Positions 12,258 to 22,800 of a stretch of DNA of 64,000 bases are shown piece after piece. Made by a program: the position numbers and the translations under genes. A model generated the notes under the pieces. That model saw only the letters and a program-made list of their open reading frames with translations, ran no database searches and had not been told where the DNA came from. Location of the stretch: positions 34,049,611 to 34,113,610 of the forward strand of contig CM056592.1 of the NCBI GenBank assembly GCA_029721435.1, read 5' to 3'. The stretch comes from Gymnothorax reevesii (taxonomy: Eukaryota; Chordata; Actinopteri; Anguilliformes; Muraenidae). Position 1 is the stretch's first letter, and each line of letters starts with the position of its first letter.

Positions 12258-12661
12258 CACTCAACAAAAATATTAACGCAACACTTTTGTTTTTGCTCCC
12301 ATTTGTCATGAGATGGACTCAAAGATCTAAAATTGATTCCAGATACACAATATTACCATTTCTCTCAAACATTGTTCACAAATCTGTCTAAATGTGTGAT
12401 AGTGAGCACTTTTGCTTTGCTGAGACAATCCATCCCACCTCACAGGTGTGCCACATCAACATGCTCATCAGGCACCATGATTAGTGCACAGGTGTACCTT
12501 ATACTGCCCACAATAAAAGGCCACCCTGAAATGTGCAGGTTTTGCTTTATTTGGGGTCCGGGGACTCAGAACCAGTCAGTATCTGGTGTGACCACCATTT
12601 GCCTCATGCAGTGCAACACATCTTCTTCGCATAGAGTTTATCAGATTGTCAATTGTCCCAA
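12258..12661. mobile_element. Tc1/mariner element fragment
   Basis: Begins after TA with CACTCAACAAAAATATTAAC, the same terminus type as the element at 4554. The following text (cctcacaggtgtgccacatc; tgcacaggtgtacctta; cagtatctggtgtgaccacc) is a remembered, very widespread fish mariner-like sequence. The opposite terminus is missing. Confidence 0.7.
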
Positions 12662-15600
12662 CTGAAAGTACAAATACTCAGATCAAGCTCCTCTGGTCTA
12701 ATGCTAACAAAATTGTTTTGTAATTTTGACAGAGTATCCCATTATTTATGTATTTATAATAGGCATTTACCTAAGTGATACAATATTTATCATTATTACT
12801 CTGTGGCTAGGCTATGTGATGTCTTGTGATCCAGCACCAATGTGACTGAATTAGCAGCGGAGCAGTTAAGAACTACAGACAGTGTATTGTCAGTTTGTCT
12901 CATTGTTGCTCTATAGCTGTTAGCGGAAGAGATACATAACAGCTACGCTTCCCTCCGAACTATCAATAGACGTAATAGTCCTGAAATCAAGGTTAAATTT
13001 TTTTCCCTGAATGGCACTTTCATTCGGCTTTTATTCCTGTAATGTGTGTCTTCTATTATGTAAACACAAAAAAACACAAAATTACATTCCTAAACAAGTG
13101 CACATTTCAGCCAAACTAGTTTCTGAATGTGCACTTTGGCATTTGATGAAAATTAAAAGCTTCTCAAAATACAAAAAAGAGCAGTAAGGCCGTAAGAAAT
13201 CAATTAGCAAGTCAGTAATTCATGTTTTTTTTTTTTTTTTTACTTTCATGACAACAGTGCTAGCAATAAAAAAGAGGTATGCCACTGTGAAATGAAAGGA
13301 CAAACATCCGAGCAATAATTCAAATAGAAAGTCTAAAACTGGAGCCCTCCATCCGGTCTAGAGAGTGGCAGCTGACTTTTGGTTCAGCAATGCATTTACA
13401 CACCTGATTCTACAAATAAACCGCTTGAGAACTGGCTAAAGATGTCGATTTTAAAAATTCAGGTGTGTCACTGCTTTATTGGAAAGTGTGGAGGAAAATC
13501 CAGTTTACCAAGTTATAGTCCTCCACAGAATCTGATTCCAAACACGTAGGTATTTTTCTAAGCTCGGTTCTTCAGCCAGGAAGTAAAACTAATAAATAGT
13601 ATCAGATGGCTAAGTTCAAGGCTGGCAGTAAAACATAGCTGGATTTTTACTTTCTGACTTGGGATTTTTTAAAACAACTCAATGGAAAGAAAGTCCACAG
13701 CCTCATCAGCCCACTCTGGATAGGTCAGAAAACTCAGTGGTTTATATACTTATAGCTTATAAAATAAGTTATGTTGGCATTGTTCCATAATTCCTGTCCT
13801 GGGGGCTAACACTGTGTGAGCTAGTTTTTGTTATGACCTGTCTTTTGATCAATTAAAGTGGCTGAAAATGTGCTTAAGGTCTACCCAATTACAGAACTTG
13901 ATCGTCAACAGTGTTCCTGCTGTAGTTGGTCCAAGTCTGCTTGTATGTGCTTGTAATTGTACATTGGACTGCCTTTTTAATGAGGGTCAGAGCAAAGCCG
14001 GATTCACTGAAAAATTATAGATGAAAGACAGCTTTATTCCAAGAGTGCCTGAAGAACTGCAAACCTAGAATTTGCGGTGAAATATTCTGTTCTTTTCTTA
14101 TTATTTCTGTTCATATGCAAACTGAGTTCCAAGGGTAGTTATGGCTGTGAATATAAGCACCATGCCTGAAGCTGCGCAGTCTGCACCTTGCTATACTTAT
14201 TTTGTAGCTACTAAACCAGTCAGCGAGTGCTTGAAAGACTGTGGCTAGTTCAGCCTGGGGATTTCGATGTATTCGACACTATTCATTGATGAGGTGTGAG
14301 AGGCTATTAGTTCTGTTCATCAACCAATCAGAGCAGAGCTTATTATCCAACAAGCAACGCCCACTCACGATGACTTTTTCAACAGAAGAGAATGAATAAC
14401 AAATGTGAATGGTAAAGAAATAATGGATTTTTATGGGGTTTTATTAAAACATTTATACTATACAGTACTTCCCCTTTGGACATCCAATAATATAACAAAT
14501 GGCAAAAAAGAGTATAATATTAGACTTAGGTAATGCTTCTTGATCCTCGGTTCTCAATCCTTTTCTGGGAAAGTCGAGGTTTAAAGAAAAGAATAAATAA
14601 AGGGATGGAATAAATAGAAGGAATTTATTAGCTGACCAAAAAATAAAAAAATCACCAACAAAAATGTTGCCTGCTTTTAAAGAAGGATCTGAATCCATGC
14701 CCTGCAAGGATCAATGTTGAAATACTGTATATGCTGTTGGCATTTAGCGTCTCAGTGCACAACAGCTAATTGAACATCTGGCACCAAACATTTGTCTCAC
14801 TAATTTATATCAGGCTACCAAACTCAGCCATTCTCAGAAGCCTTTGAATTACATTCTTGAAGTAGGTTTTCTACATATTCCACTCCCTGTACCCTGAATC
14901 ACTGATCTTAAGATCAGCAGAAATGGAATTCTTTTTCACTTTACAGTTGTACTTTGTGCAGTCTAGCAGTGGCAAATAATTCATTGTATTCTTTATGTCA
15001 TCTCTATGATTTTGACCCAAGGCCAGTGTAAAAAAGGAATGCAAAATCCTGAGAGGCTGTACGCATGAAAATATTGCATCTGTGATGTATCAGAGCAAAG
15101 GGTCCTTCAGGATAAACAATGCCAATAAAAGTAGAGAAGAGTTTGATTCCAAGCCAAAGCTGAATGATATTGTTTCTCACAGTTTATTTTCATTGCTAGG
15201 AATGAGAAGCAGTATGCCAGGGTAGTACTGCATATCGATAAACCATCCAAGCTTCCTCAGTCCCGAGCCAGGAACCGCTCCAGGCACTGTACTAGGAATG
15301 TTCTAGTATCTCTGACCCAAAGCTCCAATCTGTGTTAAACTCCAGAGACAGGCAAGCGCACCACAAACAAATCCCATCTCATGATGTGCTTTTTTTATGC
15401 ATAGTATCTCAAGAGCTGGTTTGGATGGTGTTCATCATCATAATCCTTCAGGGTAATGCACATAAGACATGAATATGACTGTGTAAGAATGTTCGGAAGA
15501 TAAAATCAAAATTTGGCAATGTATTTATTTCAGATGTGCTTTCAAAGAAGAGATCGAATTCTTGCTGCAAAAAGTTGTTGTTTTTTTTATCACTCAGAAT

Positions 15601-16790
15601 TACTTTTAAAGTTATTAAGTATGATTCATAGAAGTCTTTGGGCAAGCTTTCTGATTCATAAATGAGCATTATTTAGTGAGCCACCACTAACCTCACTGCA
15701 TCCTGAGGATTTTGTGCCATCACCGCTTCATTAGATCATTTGCATATGATGGAAATAATTCATCAAGCTAGGGCAGCATACTGCAATACTGCAAAGAGGT
15801 AGGAGGTGTATATGGTGTTCGTAATACTGAAAGTGCTCACATCGCCATCTATTGTGTTGGAGTGAGGCTGTTCATAACCCACAACTAATTCTTTTCATTA
15901 ATCCAAATCCAACCCGTCTCAATTTTCTCATACACAATCTCTGCCAATTTGCCTATTCAACCACTAAAACCATCAGTGCGTGTTCCGCCTTTTCATTAAC
16001 CAGATACTTATCTCATAAACCAGTCTCTCGTACCCCAATCAGTTTCAATGCAACGTTGAAGCCTGTGTGCCCCAGCCATGATCAATTCCATATCACTTCC
16101 TCTTTCCAGTAATTCTCCCTCATCGCCTCTTCACTGACCATCTCCCTTCATGAGTACTGTCACACTGCTGCTGCCAAATATTTATCCCAGCTGATCTGAT
16201 CAACGTTCAGACTTCCCTTCAGCCAAGTGTTATCGTCATGGTTTTGACCGTGTTTGTGGTTTTTAGACTCTTTGTGGCCCTTTTCGGAGCCACTTCTGTT
16301 CCATTAATTTTCGGATTTCTTCCAGCGGTTTCGTCAGGCGTGGGCGGCACCTTCCTCTGAGCCTATAAAAGCCGAATGTCTGCCACGCCTCCCTCGCTGG
16401 AATGTCTGATTTTAGCTAACACAACAGGCAGAAGATATCTGTAGTCAGGAATTGCTGATTAGGTGATTTGTTTTCTCGGTTCCCGAGATACTTCCTCTTT
16501 CTCCCTCTCTCCCTTTGCTTCCTTGTTTCGGATGGTTGAGCGCCCTTTTGGAAGCGCGAGGGCTGTTTCTGTTGTTTGGTCTGTATCTCTCTCTGTGAGT
16601 GTTTTGAGTCTGTGCTACTCTGGTTTTCTCCAACCGCTGCACTTAGTCTCTCGATTCTATTGGCCTTTACAGTTATTCGTGTATCGACCCTCTGCCATGA
16701 ACAAACAATCTTCGCCACAACATCCCTATTCTCATTGCTTTGCTTACTAATGTCAGCCGGTTTAGCAACCCAGATTAACCCCTTCTAGAC
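12662..16790. other. intergenic stretch without recognised genes
   Basis: AT-rich unique-looking sequence. There is a poly-T at 13225-13241. Possible very degenerate hAT-MITE remnants (cctccatccgg, about 13345; cctgtcctgggggct, about 13793) are too weak to call. No coding exons recognised. Confidence 0.5.
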
Positions 16791-17550
16791 TATACCCGGA
16801 TATAATCTGGCCCAGACCAAAATATTCCCCAGGGAATGAAATGTGCCTGAATGTGGGGGGGTATAATCTGACCTGGGGGGGGGGTGCGGCTGGCCCAGAT
16901 TATACCCCAGGGTATAAAACAGGCTAGCTCACCTCAACCCCAGTTATACGCTGGGCTGAGAATTTACTTCATACTGCAGCTGAGTAAGAGCATCAGCACT
17001 AGTCTGGATAGACTTTTTATTCCCCATCAACTGCGGTAAATTCTGCCATTATATTTGGTAACTATACAGCCTGATTATATGGTCCGCTGCCAAACCCTGT
17101 GATCCTACGGGCATTTCATTTCACACCCTGTATAACCCGAGACTGTGACCCTAAGCTGATACTGGTCGAGGGTTGATACACAGTGTGATATGAAAATGCC
17201 CATATCATGTTCCATTTGTCATACTCTGATACGGGATTTTGCCCGCGGGCTGATACAGTGCCTCGCGCTTGTATCACAGGTGCAGATTCCCTGTTTTTAT
17301 AAGGAAGTATATGATAAAACAGTGATTTGCATCTGTGCAGGAAAGTAAAATCGAAAAAAATCTCAGGAATTCCTATCATAACAGTCTGACAGCAGCCGCA
17401 CCACCAGATAACTTCTGTGAAGTATATTTGAGACTAAATATGCAAATGACTCCATTCTGATGCGGGGAGGGAAAAAAATTAATTAAAAAAAAAAAAAACT
17501 ACAGATTTAGGTGGTTCACACTTCTTAGGGGAAAAAGTCAGATCTTAGTG

Positions 17551-17760
17551 CAGGGGTCACCAACCCTGTTCCTGGAGGGCTACTATCCCATAGGTTTCTG
17601 CTCGACCTCCTATTCAGCACACCTGATTCAACTAATTAACTACTTAACAACATCACTAGCTGGGCATTTAAGTAGTAAATAAATTGAATCAGGTGCGCCG
17701 AATAGGCGGTAGAGCAGAAACCTACAGGGGATGGTAGCTCTCCAGGAACAGGGTTGGTGA
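17551..17760. mobile_element. hAT-type palindromic MITE, right end damaged
   Basis: Starts CAGGGGTCACCAACCCTG. The two arms pair over most of their length (cctggagggctac with gtagctctccagg; ggtttctgctc with gagcagaaacc; tgattcaa with ttgaatca). The right end stops at gggttggtga without the expected terminal CCCTG, and no target duplication is visible. Confidence 0.75.
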
Positions 17761-18627
17761 CATTCAGGAGAAAGTAAGATTTGGGCCACCGTACTTAAGC
17801 CCAACGTAGCTGAAATTTGCTTTGAGTTATTCTGTGAATTCGACTGGGACATTACCTAATACAGCTGCATCTGCCTCTCACCCACTAGAGGCGAGGATAA
17901 CATTTGCGGAGAATTTATTCATTTATTTATTCTGTAAACTGACGGCTCTTTGACGGATTCAATATTTTAATAGGCCTATTTTTGCACGATAATTGTTGCA
18001 TACAGCGAATCGTTTGAAAAGTAAAAATGTAAATCTCCAATGAAGTTTTTTTTTTTTTTAAATCTATATTAATAGAACAAACAAGTGTTTCCGAACTACT
18101 GCATTGCGGAGGGAACTGCGTAAAACCATTTTAAACTGTCTGGCAAGTTGTGTCGTGTGGTGCAACAATGCAGATTTAAGGCTGCCCTGTCATTTCGCCA
18201 CAAGGCAATTTGCAGTCCTGCAAGTGTATGAAATATGTGGGTTGCCGCTGGAAAAGTGGCCCCCATGTGTATTTCCCAAGTCGTTAATAACAAACCGTAT
18301 TGCTTGGCAACGACTGTAGCAAGTCTGCATGGGTGATGAGCAGCCCAACTTTCTTTGAGAAACAATTGCCTTCCACTTCCCATAAAACAGTTCGACGCTT
18401 TGACTAAAAGCGCAAGTTGACACGGCAATATTAATGCATTATGCAGTTTTCCACATGAACACGACATTTCTGCTGCCTTTTCATTTTAAACCGAACACCG
18501 GGAACTTCTACGGAGGCTTCGCACTCTGCTGTGGGAACACATGAGTTTCAATGTGACCACTGTTTGTCTCGAAGGCGTTTCCAGTCTTCCTGCTGTCATT
18601 GGATAAAACTAGGTCAACCCAGCCTTT

Positions 18628-18635
18628 TCACGTGA
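18628..18635. promoter_or_regulatory. canonical E-box octamer TCACGTGA upstream of hlf
   Basis: A perfect TCACGTGA palindrome lies about 1.06 kb upstream of the hlf ATG. CACGTG is bound by CLOCK/BMAL1, USF and MiT-family bHLH factors, and mammalian PAR-bZIP genes are CLOCK/BMAL1 targets. A single hexamer can occur by chance. The support here is that the same octamer recurs three times in intron 2. Confidence 0.4.
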
Positions 18636-19389
18636 CCCAGCCACCACTCCCACAGTTGGTACAACACTGACAGATACAACTTTAAGCGAGTTAACTTCTT
18701 GTTTCTGATTTACGAGTATAAAATAAAGAAAACCACTTTTTTAATTAAATGTAATGTTTTGGGGCCTGAAATTGCTTAAAATAGAAGTCAGCTCATTTTA
18801 TGTCAGTTCCAACGAGACACAAGACAGGCAGATGGATCAAAATGTGTTTAAAAGCGCAGCCAGCGTGCCTAGGAACGTGACATCTGTGACCATGCTCAGT
18901 TGCTGACCACCCGGCGATAAAGTTTCTCATCCTTTGATTTTTTTATCCCGTAAAAACGATCATTATGGTCATACAAATTATGTAAAACAAATAAAAGTAA
19001 AACAAAGATGAGAAAATGTAAAATTAAGTGCTGAGCAGTTCCTTGACATTGCTTAAAAACATCCATCAATGCCCTCCGGTTTAACACAATGTGAGTTCAC
19101 ACAGGCATTTTAAAGGTAGTGCAGAATGCTTGATATTTTAATACATCCACACTTCCGACCGTGATTGAGGGAACTTTTACGCATAATTAAGGACATTAAG
19201 TGATAATAATAATATTCGATAGAAGAGAAAAGTTGGGCTTGTTGTCCTCTCAGTGTGAAATGAACAAGTCATGGTTTGGTGCTTCGGTTAAAGCATCGGC
19301 TAAATTATTTCATTATCAAAACAATAGCTCTCGCAGATGATGTACAATTATTATGCGACGATGATGACATTTGGAAGTATTTCTTAAAC

Positions 19390-19695
19390 ACAAGGGGCGG
19401 TGTTTAACCACTGCCCCCGCCTCTGGGAGTGGCGTCAGAGCTGTCAATACTGCACATGGAACTGCCAGCCTTTTCGGCACAGCTGCAGTCAACTGCACCC
19501 CGTCCGAATGTGTAGGCTACTCCAAAGTAATTATCGTTCTTTAAAAGTGGTTTTGGGTATTATTCTGATTGCGCGTTCAATCGCTGGATAAGCCAAATCT
19601 GTGAAGTCGGTGATCATTCTCTTTTTATCTTATTTTTCCCCCCACCTCAGTAATTCTTTCAATTTCGAAGTTGTGCTAGTCTTACTACAGAGAAG
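19390..19695 (+). promoter_or_regulatory. hlf 5' UTR and candidate proximal promoter
   Basis: The stretch before the ATG contains a GGGGCGG at about 19395 and a CCCCGCC at about 19412 (Sp1-like GC boxes on opposite strands) but no clear TATA box. A pyrimidine tract ending in CCACCTCAG at 19650 resembles a 3' splice site and could be the acceptor of an upstream non-coding exon. The transcription start cannot be placed from sequence alone. Confidence 0.4.
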
Positions 19696-19801
19696 ATGGC
19701 AAGACCTCTCCCGTTAAATCCAGCTTTTTTACCTCCGACCCATGGCGTTCTGAAATCCTTGTTGGAAAATCCAATGAAATTGCCTCTTCACCACGAAGAA
19801 G
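19696..19801 (+). CDS. hlf: hlf coding exon 1
   Basis: Encodes residues 1-35 plus the first base of codon 36; the donor GTAAGG follows at 19802. ATG at 19696 has a good context (A at -3, G at +4). Upstream in frame there is no ATG before a TAA at 19651-19653, so this is the only AUG start available in contiguous genomic sequence. Human HLF, as I recall it, begins three residues earlier (Met-Glu-Lys-Met). Here the codons before the ATG read ACA GAG AAG, so the Glu-Lys equivalents are present but the upstream Met codon is ACA. Confidence 0.93.
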
Positions 19802-22800
19802 GTAAGGATTTATGTTGAATTTGCGGGACGGTCTCTACTGTAATCGATCAAGTGAGCTGGCTTAGTTGCCTCCTTGCAATACTGTCAGTTGCGCCTACTG
19901 TGTATAGCCTATCTTGAAAGTTGATGTGTTGTCGGTAACATTGAATTTCCCCTGGAAACTCTCTGAAACGGCGTTTTATTATGTGCAAATTTTGAAACAT
20001 ATATCGCTTGACATGTGGGAAATTTATTTGTATTCTGGCTGTAGAGTGCTTTTCTGTACTGTGATCTCGCTAGGATACACTTGCACTGCTAAATGGGAAC
20101 GTTTATTTGTGTCGGAAATTCTTAGATTATTGAAAACCAATGCTGGTACCCGTTCATCCATTCTCTGTGTTTTTTGTTGACTAAGTGAAACAGAAATGGT
20201 TTGCTGCTTGATGACGAAAGTGAACCGAAACGGTAACGTGTTCAGCACGGACCGAGGAATGCTTGCCTCTCAGTGTAGACATCTATACGGTTCCAGCTGT
20301 CAGTCCAACGATCTATTCGTGAATCGCTTGGGTTTGTGCTTGTATTCGAGCGTCAGAACATGGGCAAAAAGTCTGCATCATTCCCTCCGCGTTTGCTTTT
20401 CCCGATTTAAATTGCGATTTTAATGTAATTATTTAATTAGCTCAGGCATATGAATAGACAAGATTTCATTTAGGTGAAGCATATTTAATCTTCGGAAGAG
20501 CATTTGTTAATTAAGTTTCGGGGCTCGCACTTGGATGGAGTCTTGAGGGTCTTACTTTTTAATAAGCAATTACAGTATGTCATTATGAACTTTAAGACGC
20601 CTCTTTGATTTATTTATTTATTTATTAAGTACAGATTGTGTGACCCAGTGGTTTCTGGGTTGTCATAAATTTCCTTTGTGAAAGGACTTTTATCTTTTCT
20701 AGGATTTGGAAAAGAAAAGAAAGAGAAGAAGTTAGATGAGGATGGAAATGCACCGCAGTCGGCTTTCCTCGGCCCAACGCTGTGGGACAAAACGTTACCG
20801 TACGATGGGGACAATTTTCAGTTGGAATATATGGACCTCGAGGAGTTTCTGTCGGAGAATGGAATCCCGTCCAGTCCCTCTCAGAATGACCAAAATCAGC
20901 ACCAGCACCAGCACCAGCACCAACACCAACACCAACAGCCCCCCCTGCAGTCGGGGCCTCCTCCACCTATACCATCCGTCATGGACCTCAGGAATCGCGC
21001 CGCCACGTCTACTCACACCACCATGGTCTCGCAGAGCTGCATCCACAATGCAGGTTTATCAGGTAAACCTCCATTACGAGCTCCTCCACCCTCCCTTCTC
21101 AAGAGTCCACTCAGGGGCTGCCGGCTACAGGCTCATGGCAGTGCCCTCATGAGATAGGCCAACAGCCTGGAAGAAATTAAACCACATTGATGCTTCCCTT
21201 TGGCGCGCTCTACAGTTTTAAGGGCAATAAAGACACTGGCCATGAATTTCAGAATCATACATATAGATTAGATGTCTCAGTTGAATGAAATAAAATCATT
21301 ACAGTTGAACCAGGAGGGACATGAGATGAATTTATGAAAATGAAATTAGGATAGTGGTAGATCTTGAAGATTTATACTGAAAGGTCCTTAAGGCGAGACT
21401 TTGGCACCCTTTTAAGCGTTAAGAGCTTCTGCATACCGTAGTCCTTTGAAAGTACCGATAGTTGAAAGAGTTCAATTTAACGTTTCAGCACTTTGGTTAA
21501 TCTTACTGGAAGTATTAAGAAAGGCACACATTGTTTGATCAATATGCACTTTCCTCAGTTCAGGGTCCACATGAAATGTGAAGTCCTTGCTTTGAAATAA
21601 AATCAGTGCAATCAGGCACTTCAGATGTGTGGGGCTGTTTTCTGCTTGAAACAACATTCGAATTAAGATGAATTCATATTCTGGCTTACTTTGTCCATCG
21701 ACAAACAAACAGCAATGCCATTGATTCCAAGTTATCAATTGATGAAAATGAATGCAAAATTCTTAAATGGGTAAAAAGTTTTCTGAATATTACTATTAGA
21801 TATAATCCTGAAAAATTAAAGGGAGAATAATCGCCTGAAATTGCAAGCAGCCTGAATTTCAGCAAAGCTGTTCAGAAGAATGCGTCTTACTCATTGGTAA
21901 ATTTGAATATGATTACAGCATCATTGCTGGCTGGTTTCATATTGATATTTGAAGCTACCTCCATCTGACAGTATTCTTGATTTTTTTCAAACATCTATAT
22001 GTGCTGGTTATCCAAATACGAGTTATTTTTATTATCATATTTGCATCTTGACCAGCATTAATTAACAACCTTGAAGTGCACTGTGCAATAACATCCTATT
22101 TGATGGAGTGTAGAGATCACTATATAGTCTATTTGGTTTGAATTGTCCATCAAGGAAGGATGACAAGTTGTGGCGTGTAGCTTGAGGTAATGTTCAGTGT
22201 CATTGATGTTGCTGTGTTTAGTTTCGATGTGGACTGCTGACAAGCACAGGGAGATAATGAGCCAACAAACGGATTTAACCTGCCTTAACGGCTTAACCTG
22301 CCCGCCCTCTGCTAATTAATTTGAAATGAAACTTGCAGTGGGCACCATAATTCCTTGGACATAATTTGTTATTTTTGTTCATTCACTCTAGCACTTTCAG
22401 CTTTGATCCTTTCGATTTGGGGATGAGGCTGTTTTCATCTGTCTCAGATGTCACATTGAGAAGTAACTGCACCTTTTGTTCATAGTTCACTCCTCATTTC
22501 TGTGCACATTGTATAATTATGGACAGCTAACTTAATGTAGAATAAAGAAATTATTTTTAACATTTGGACATGTATCTTTTGGATTCGATGACTGCCTAAA
22601 AATAATTGATACCTTGAACTTTCCTGGTGAAGCTCTACACCAGGCCTTGTAATGCAGCCACATACAGTCCAGTCCCTGCTTGTTTTGGGAACATTTTGCA
22701 TTCAGTTTCCTGTCCAGTGTAAATTTGACTTCATTCCAGGAGCTGACTTTGCTAACAGAACCATAATAACAAAAAAAAGTAACGTTGTCCAACGAATTTT

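Noticed and set aside
13335..13545. Possible degenerate hAT MITE
   Set aside because: Only short fragments resemble the family; no pairing termini or target duplication could be confirmed.
18096..18467. 123-codon open frame on the - strand upstream of hlf
   Set aside because: Overlaps other frames, no domain recognised, no splice support; treated as chance.
20625..21046. - strand frames across hlf exon 2 rich in Gly/Ala or Leu/Val
   Set aside because: Mirror images of the CAG/CAC repeat and conserved exon; no independent support.
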